DNA of 64,000 nt from Domibacillus aminovorans (GTDB lineage Bacteria > Bacillota > Bacilli > Bacillales > Domibacillaceae). Made by a program: the position numbers and the translations under genes. This document shows, piece after piece, positions 59,786-64,000 of this stretch; within the stretch, counting starts at the first letter, position 1; each line of letters starts with the position of its first letter. Under the pieces are notes generated by a model. That model was given only the letters and a program-made list of their open reading frames with translations, ran no database searches and was not told the DNA's origin. The stretch covers positions 1 through 64,000 of the forward strand of contig NZ_LQWY01000014.1 in NCBI RefSeq assembly GCF_001643235.1. Direction: 5' to 3'.

Positions 59786-60325
59786 TTACGTATCTTTCTT
59801 TCTCCAAACCAAATCTGCCATGTTCATCTGTCTTTCCGAGTTATAGATCAAATCGAATTCGTGTTTCTTATAAAACTTTTCCAATCTTTCAATGTGATCT
59901 TCGTCAATCCTAGATATCCATCCTTCAATAACCTTAAATTTGTTATCAATCGCATATTCTTTTAGGCAGTTTAAAAGTAAAGAGCCATATCCCTTATTTA
60001 TAATTTCCCCAAATACCCCAATGTCAGCTAAAATTAACTTACCATTCTCATCTTGGTATGCGTGCAAATGAGCTCTCTCTATACTAACTCTTTCTTCTGG
60101 TATTATTAATGCTTTAAAAAGAATAAAATCAGGGTCCATATCGTCTCTATTAAAGATTATTACTGTATCTTCCTCTCTCTTAACGATTTTCCTAATATGG
60201 TTTCCTGATGTTTTAAGATCATTTATTTGAAATTTAACCTCTTCTTGCCTTGATCTTCTACGTATTGTTTTTTCTGTATCTTCTGAACTAAATAATCTAT
60301 AAATTTCGTCAAACAAAAAAACCAC
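59786..60325 (-). CDS. GNAT-family N-acetyltransferase
   Basis: The 179-residue protein has the GNAT acetyl-CoA loop region LILADIGVFGEIINKGYGSL with LLNCLKEYAIDNKFKVIEGW (about 98-138): the NKGYGSLLL motif corresponds to motif A (Q/RxxGxG/A). The C-terminus RLEKFYKKHEFDLIYN is motif B-like. The substrate is unknown. Start GTG at 60325 or TTG at 60316; neither has a perfect site. It is an accessory gene in the prophage between the Xpf-like factor and the SLH gene. The AT-rich composition resembles the AbiC-like gene rather than the structural genes. Confidence 0.82.
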   Translation of the reverse strand: MVFLFDEIYRLFSSEDTEKTIRRRSRQEEVKFQINDLKTSGNHIRKIVKREEDTVIIFNRDDMDPDFILFKALIIPEERVSIERAHLHAYQDENGKLILADIGVFGEIINKGYGSLLLNCLKEYAIDNKFKVIEGWISRIDEDHIERLEKFYKKHEFDLIYNSERQMNMADLVWRKKDT

Positions 60326-60371
60326 CCTTTATTCCTGATGTTTTATACCTATAAATATAAGTCAGACTCCT

Positions 60372-60863
60372 TTAAGAAACAAGAAAAAGGCTGCCGTTTT
60401 TTCTATCTTCAATCTTACGTTCCGCCCGTTCTAAATACGTCTGAACGGACGATTTCGTGATACCAAGCAATTCAGCTGTGTAATCAAACGATACTCCCTC
60501 TGCCCTAACCAACGTAAATACATCTTTTTCTCTCACTGTTAAATCTCCAAGCACGTCATCAAGTAGCCATTGTTCATCCGCTGTGATCTTTCGTTCTTCC
60601 ATAACCGCACGATTCGGCACAACCGCTTCAATTAACTTCGGATCCAAAGTATATGCACCTGTTCGATCTGCCCCACGTCTTGCATCAGGATTCCGGCCGG
60701 ACACCATCCACTGAATGGCAAACTCTGTTTCGCTGATCATACTGTTGATGAGTGTCTTATCTTGCAAATCAAGCTCTGTTAATTCGGCTTTCGATTCAAT
60801 AGCTGTTTTCATTTCTCTCAATGACCGCAATGATTGTTTGTATTCATAAATGAGTGTCCGCAT
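60372..60863 (-). CDS. xpf: phage sigma-factor-like positive control factor (Xpf-like)
   Basis: ATG at 60863 (AAGGAGG six bases upstream) gives 163 residues. The C-terminal 55 residues form a sigma region 4-type helix-turn-helix: LGDLTVREKDVFTLVRAEGV and SFDYTAELLGITKSSVQTYL, then ERAERKIEDR. The N-terminal half is a helical coil with AIQWMVSGRNPDARRGADRT. PBSX Xpf is a sigma-like activator of late genes, located as here next to terminase and XtrA. It probably recruits RNA polymerase to the late promoter. A broken copy lies at 18636-18880. Confidence 0.86.
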   Translation of the reverse strand: MRTLIYEYKQSLRSLREMKTAIESKAELTELDLQDKTLINSMISETEFAIQWMVSGRNPDARRGADRTGAYTLDPKLIEAVVPNRAVMEERKITADEQWLLDDVLGDLTVREKDVFTLVRAEGVSFDYTAELLGITKSSVQTYLERAERKIEDRKNGSLFLVS

Positions 60864-60874
60864 ATCCATCCTCC

Positions 60875-61069
60875 TTATTTTTGTCTAAATGCCCCGCCTT
60901 TTGCTCGTCCGTACCGTGCCCGACCCATACCCATGATTTCTTTCCAATCTCGTTCAGACAGATTCTCCTGCTTCTTCTGCAGCGGCTTTTCTTTCTTCCG
61001 TTCTCTTTTCACTTCCTGATGGTCCTTCTTCCATTGTTTCAGTTGCTCTTTCAACGATGGATTCATCAT
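60875..61069 (-). CDS. small basic phage protein (64 aa)
   Basis: ATG at 61069 follows AAGGAG; a longer frame to 61126 is not supported. The highly charged helical protein reads NPSLKEQLKQWKKDHQEVKR and ENLSERDWKEIMGMGRARYG, ending RAKGGAFRQK. Such proteins are commonly encoded just before xpf-like genes in Bacillus prophages. Function is unknown; a nucleic-acid-binding role would fit the composition. Confidence 0.7.
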   Translation of the reverse strand: MMNPSLKEQLKQWKKDHQEVKRERKKEKPLQKKQENLSERDWKEIMGMGRARYGRAKGGAFRQK

Positions 61070-61146
61070 GAACACTCCTTTGGTTGCAAAAATAGGTGTG
61101 GAATTGTAGATTGGTTGCAACGACATAGGTGATTAAAAAAACAAAA

Positions 61147-61193
61147 AAGGACACCAAACAGCACACGAATTTTCGTGTCTGTTCAGTGTCCTT
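61147..61193 (-). terminator. terminator of the AbiC-like gene
   Basis: AAGGACAC pairs with GTGTCCTT, with an inner AACAG/CTGTT and ACACGAA/TTCGTGT stem, and A6 on the left giving a T-run on the minus strand. It insulates the cargo gene from the xpf unit. Confidence 0.78.
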
Positions 61194-61216
61194 CAGTGGG
61201 CTGAGAGAACAATTAT

Positions 61217-62116
61217 TTAATTTAAATCTTGATAAACCTGTTTGTTTAAAGCGGCTAAAACCACATTTTGTTCAAAAAGCCCGTCGATATGTTGATCAAA
61301 AAAGTTTTTCCCTCGGATTAATTCTCTGAAATTTTGTCCATCATCGTAATAATTCACATTATAAAAAAGTAAATATAGTTCATAGGTAGATAGTTGCGCT
61401 CTAAAAATGCCTCTATAATTTCTTTTTTCTTCCTTACTCAATTGGCTCTCTTCAATAAACTTAATGATCCTGTACATATTTCTAAAATAATGACCTAATA
61501 GATATTCGTGTTCACTTAGAAAAGATGTTACAAAAGCATTAACGCTTTGCTCATTACGATAGTTTTCTAAAAAAATATTTCTCTCCACTTTTTGACCGTT
61601 TATAACTCCATCGCCGTTATCATATTTTTTAAAAATGTCCCTCCTAACCTCTCCTACAAAATAATTCCAAAAAAACATAAAGGCAGATCTCGAACTTTTC
61701 TGGCGATATTCCATTTCTTTTACAATGCTATTGTGTAAATCTATCATTTTAAAAAAAGTGGAATCAAACTGTTGTTTTATAAGTGTCTGATTTGAAAGTT
61801 CATGTTGTAGGCGTGTTTTCTCTAACTCTTCATTAGTCATCCGCAGTTCTTCTCTCTGAAAAGCTAATTCTTGACTTTGAATTCTAATTGCATGAATGAC
61901 GAAGAAAATACTTGCCAAAGATAAAAAACCTATTGTAGATCCTCCAAAGAAATCTCCTACTGCACCCAAACTTTTAAACGTAGCGATAGAAGCGGATTCT
62001 CCCGAGGAAACAAATATTATAATTGGCATAGCAATTGCAGAGAAAATCGCTCCAAAACCCGCATATAACCATATCTTTCTGACATCCTTGTCTTGTAATT
62101 CTTTGTTATCATCCAT
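61217..62116 (-). CDS. putative phage abortive-infection protein (putAbiC family)
   Basis: The 299-residue protein has two membrane segments (about 17-37 and 51-74), then a coiled coil (LAFQREELRMTNEELEKTRL). A helical domain follows with QQFDSTFFKMIDLHNSIVKE, HEYLLGHYFRNMYRIIKFIE and RAQLSTYELYLLFYNVNYYD. The QFDSTFF..LDLHN, GHYFRN.Y.I.KFI and RAQLS.YEL.LLFYN blocks are those of the putative AbiC family. Start ATG at 62116 overlaps the XtrA stop as TGATG. It probably protects the lysogen against other phages by a membrane-linked, cell-suicide mechanism, known only by analogy. Confidence 0.83.
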   Translation of the reverse strand: MDDNKELQDKDVRKIWLYAGFGAIFSAIAMPIIIFVSSGESASIATFKSLGAVGDFFGGSTIGFLSLASIFFVIHAIRIQSQELAFQREELRMTNEELEKTRLQHELSNQTLIKQQFDSTFFKMIDLHNSIVKEMEYRQKSSRSAFMFFWNYFVGEVRRDIFKKYDNGDGVINGQKVERNIFLENYRNEQSVNAFVTSFLSEHEYLLGHYFRNMYRIIKFIEESQLSKEEKRNYRGIFRAQLSTYELYLLFYNVNYYDDGQNFRELIRGKNFFDQHIDGLFEQNVVLAALNKQVYQDLN

Positions 62117-62319
62117 CAAAACTCTTCTCCTTCTTCCCGCCTCATCCGCTTCACCTTACCCTGGTGCGTGACGATCTTGTATTCCCCATGCGGCGGCAGC
62201 TCTCTGATCTTCACCTTACCTTCACAGATCACCACTACACACGCTTTCGGTATTTCCATTATATCCAATTCTAGTCGCATAGTACTAGTATCTATCACAA
62301 TATCTTGTAATTTCACCAT
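62116..62319 (-). CDS. xtrA: PBSX XtrA-family protein
   Basis: The 67-residue protein contains MRLELDIMEIPKACVVVICE and HGEYKIVTHQGKVKRMRREE, the conserved core of the XtrA family encoded just before xpf in PBSX. ATG follows GGGAGG. The function of XtrA is unknown. Here it directly precedes and overlaps the AbiC-like gene, which is inserted between xtrA and the xpf unit. Confidence 0.84.
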   Translation of the reverse strand: MVKLQDIVIDTSTMRLELDIMEIPKACVVVICEGKVKIRELPPHGEYKIVTHQGKVKRMRREEGEEF

Positions 62320-62345
62320 TATTTCCTCCCTTTCTCCATAAAAAG

Positions 62346-62395
62346 GGACACCAAGCTCTAAAGTAGGTATAAACCTACTCTAAAGTTTGATGTCC
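62346..62395 (-). terminator. hairpin upstream of xtrA at the prophage edge
   Basis: GGACA pairs with TGTCC, CAA with TTG, and an inner AGTAGGT/ACCTACT stem; A-run on the left gives T-run on the minus strand. The start AAAAAGGACACCAAGCT recurs next to the xpf relic (18898). It would stop transcripts entering from the right. Confidence 0.65.
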
Positions 62396-62449
62396 GTCGG
62401 TTTTTCCGTTGGGACGTTGGTTAATTTAATTCCCTTTAAATTAATTTTC

Positions 62450-64000
62450 TTATGAAGTGGCTATGAATAATTGCTGGAAAAAGACGTCCATTTCTTCTAC
62501 TGGTACTGGCTTTGCATAAAAATAACCCTGTGCTTCATGGCAATTCATTTCTTTTAAAAAGATAGCCTGTTCGATCGTTTCCACACCTTCGGCAATAACA
62601 TTCATTTCCAAGTTTTTAGCGAGTGTAATAATCATTGCTATAATAGCTTTATTCTTATCATCCCATGTTCGGACAAATGTCTGGTCAATTTTAAGCCGAT
62701 TAACCGGAAAATGACGGAGCGAACTAAGTGAGCTATAGCCTGTCCCAAAATCGTCCACACTGACATGAATAGATAAGTCTTTTAACTTTTGCAACACAGA
62801 ATGGAAAAATTCACCTTCAAGTGTCATGCTTTCGGTTATTTCAAGGTCCAGCCAATCAGGAGATAAACCGGTTTGTTCAAGCACTTCCTTCACTGTATCG
62901 ACAAAATGAGGCTGTGAGAACTGTCGCGCAGAGACATTGACACTGATTCGGATGGGTGGAAACCCGTTATCCTGCCACTTTTTATTTTGACGGCAGGCTG
63001 TTTGCAGCACCCAATGGCCAATCGGCACAATTAAGCCAGTTTCTTCAGCCAGTGGGATAAAGTCAACGGGCGAGATCATACCAATTTTTGGATGTTTCCA
63101 ACGGATTAATGCTTCCACTCCTATCATATGGCCCGAATGAATATCAAATTGGGGCTGATAATGTAATTGAAATTGGCCACATTCCAATGCTTTGTGCAAT
63201 TCCCGCTCAAGCATCATTTTCTTCGCAGCTTTTTCTTCGAGCTCTTTTGTGAAAAATTGAAAATTATTTTTGCCGTTTTCTTTCGCTAGGTACATGGCTG
63301 CATCGGCATGTTTAATCAGTGTTTCACTGTCCTGTCCGTCATCCGGGTACACGCTAATACCTATACTTGCTGTCATGAAAATCTCTTTTTCATCAATGAT
63401 CATTCGTTTCTCTATATGACGCATTATGCGTGCTACTATTCTATCTACCTCTTTCCAGTATATATTTGGCAGTAAAACGATAAATTCATCTCCCCCAATA
63501 CGCGCAACCATATCACCCGTGCGGAGGGCTTTTTGAATCCGTTTTGAGACCGATTTCAATACTTGATCGCCCATATTGTGGCCCATTGTATCATTAATAT
63601 TTTTAATGCGGTCCAGATCAATGTATACCACTGCACATGGATAATGGGGGCTCAAAGAGTCAAAGATTTTCATATTTTCTTGAAACAAACGGCGATTTGG
63701 CAGACCTGTCAGGTAATCGTAATATGCCACTTGATAGATCGCTTTTTCTGCTTTTTTTCGCTCTGTAATATCGGTGGCTGTCCCGACTACCTCAACAATT
63801 TGGCCGTCTTCAAGGATAGGAGATAGGTAAATTAGAAGCGTATGTTTGAAAATTTGCACTTCAAAGTCAACAGTTTTTCCCTGATAAGCTCTTGCGAAAT
63901 AGGCTTTTGTTCTTTCAACTACTTTTGCTGGAAAAAGATCATCCAGCTTCTTCTCTTGCACAAAACTTGTGGTATAGCCTAAAGACTCCAATATTTTCCC
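62450..64000 (-). CDS. PAS-GGDEF-EAL c-di-GMP protein (5' end beyond window)
   Basis: The visible 513 residues begin within a PAS/PAC segment (IVEVVGTATDITERKKAEKA near 85). A diguanylate cyclase domain follows with DYLTGLPNRRLFQEN and ARIGGDEFIVLLP (active GGDEF near 167). The EAL domain carries IGVEALIRWKHPKIGMISPV (about 290), LDLEITESMTLEG and VDDFGTGYSSLSSLRHFPVN, with catalytic acidic residues present. Both domains look active, so net synthesis or breakdown of c-di-GMP cannot be predicted. The frame is open to the window edge, so the Met at 63991 need not be the start. It is host chromosome next to the prophage. Confidence 0.93.
   Translation of the reverse strand, partial: GKILESLGYTTSFVQEKKLDDLFPAKVVERTKAYFARAYQGKTVDFEVQIFKHTLLIYLSPILEDGQIVEVVGTATDITERKKAEKAIYQVAYYDYLTGLPNRRLFQENMKIFDSLSPHYPCAVVYIDLDRIKNINDTMGHNMGDQVLKSVSKRIQKALRTGDMVARIGGDEFIVLLPNIYWKEVDRIVARIMRHIEKRMIIDEKEIFMTASIGISVYPDDGQDSETLIKHADAAMYLAKENGKNNFQFFTKELEEKAAKKMMLERELHKALECGQFQLHYQPQFDIHSGHMIGVEALIRWKHPKIGMISPVDFIPLAEETGLIVPIGHWVLQTACRQNKKWQDNGFPPIRISVNVSARQFSQPHFVDTVKEVLEQTGLSPDWLDLEITESMTLEGEFFHSVLQKLKDLSIHVSVDDFGTGYSSLSSLRHFPVNRLKIDQTFVRTWDDKNKAIIAMIITLAKNLEMNVIAEGVETIEQAIFLKEMNCHEAQGYFYAKPVPVEEMDVFFQQLFIATS

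Larger units (their letters stand above)
26194..62410. mobile_element. PBSX-like contractile-tail prophage, probably without a replication module
   Basis: The left edge is a large serine recombinase. Between it and XtrA lie an SOS-type switch, small-gene cassettes, cargo, lysis, tail, baseplate, tape measure, sheath, tube, head, scaffold, portal and terminase genes, and an Xpf-like sigma factor. The late genes run without a gap on the minus strand for more than 24 kb. No helicase loader, DnaD-like protein, primase, SSB, RecT or Holliday junction enzyme is seen. The exact ends are unknown; the right end is placed after the XtrA leader hairpin and before the c-di-GMP gene. Confidence 0.85.

Noticed and set aside
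25852-62450. Attachment-site direct repeat at the two prophage edges
   Set aside because: No shared stretch longer than chance was found by eye between 25852-26193 and 62320-62450. Large serine recombinases leave very short cores, so absence is not evidence but nothing can be annotated.
1-64000. tRNA or rRNA genes
   Set aside because: No cloverleaf-forming segment with a TTCRANNC T-arm or rRNA signature was noticed on either strand; the prophage edges do not show a tRNA target.

Overview
The window looks like the chromosome of an endospore-forming member of the Bacillaceae. It carries a gerK-type germinant-receptor operon, a CotD-type coat protein, a YjcZ-type sporulation peptide, AGGAGG-like ribosome sites and a PBSX-type prophage. 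The genus cannot be fixed from this sequence.

Left part (1-16.9 kb): chromosomal and accessory genes. An orphan RCK domain and a CPA1 Na+/H+ antiporter are followed by an IS6-family transposase relic. Next come two lipoprotein genes, a YVTN-propeller/dihaem cytochrome c protein and an unrecognised 690-residue protein, transcribed together behind a 16/19 match to the Fur box. Then come a yxlEFG-like ABC exporter operon with a divergent winged-helix regulator and two palindromic operators between them, an IS231-type relic, an MFS exporter, small genes (one DUF2164), a berberine-bridge-type flavoenzyme and an LCP cell-wall ligase.

16.9-21.8 kb: a decayed prophage. It holds the 3' end of an amidase gene, a broken xpf-like gene, a LexA-type gene split by a stop and a twice-frameshifted DUF1064 gene. 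Two intact spore genes (cotD-like, yjcZ-like) lie inside it. Its pieces are homologous to genes of the second prophage or belong to the early class that the second prophage lacks.

21.8-25.9 kb: gerKA-gerKC-gerKB, with a 57-bp tandem duplication in gerKA.

26.2-62.4 kb: a PBSX-like contractile-tailed prophage. A large serine recombinase sits at the left edge. It is followed by an SOS-type control unit (WYL-like protein plus a bare LexA DNA-binding domain behind a LexA box), a row of small genes with individual promoters and terminators, and a second copy of the WYL-like gene behind a near-LexA box. A cargo trio follows (secreted metzincin, membrane-anchored protein, lipoprotein without a standard start codon), then lysis genes. 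The whole virion module runs on the minus strand: tail spike with polysaccharide deacetylase, baseplate, tape measure with two murein-hydrolase domains, sheath, tube, head, portal and terminase. To the right are an SLH/Ig-like surface protein, a GNAT enzyme, an Xpf-like sigma factor, a putative AbiC-type abortive-infection protein and XtrA. No replication or recombination gene is visible, so the element resembles a PBSX-style particle producer more than a complete phage.

62.4-64 kb: a PAS-GGDEF-EAL c-di-GMP protein, cut by the window edge.

Likely working connections: Fur controls the haem lipoprotein pair; LexA/SOS controls the prophage switch; an Xpf-like factor would turn on the late genes; morons (AbiC, metzincin, SLH protein) alter the lysogen.
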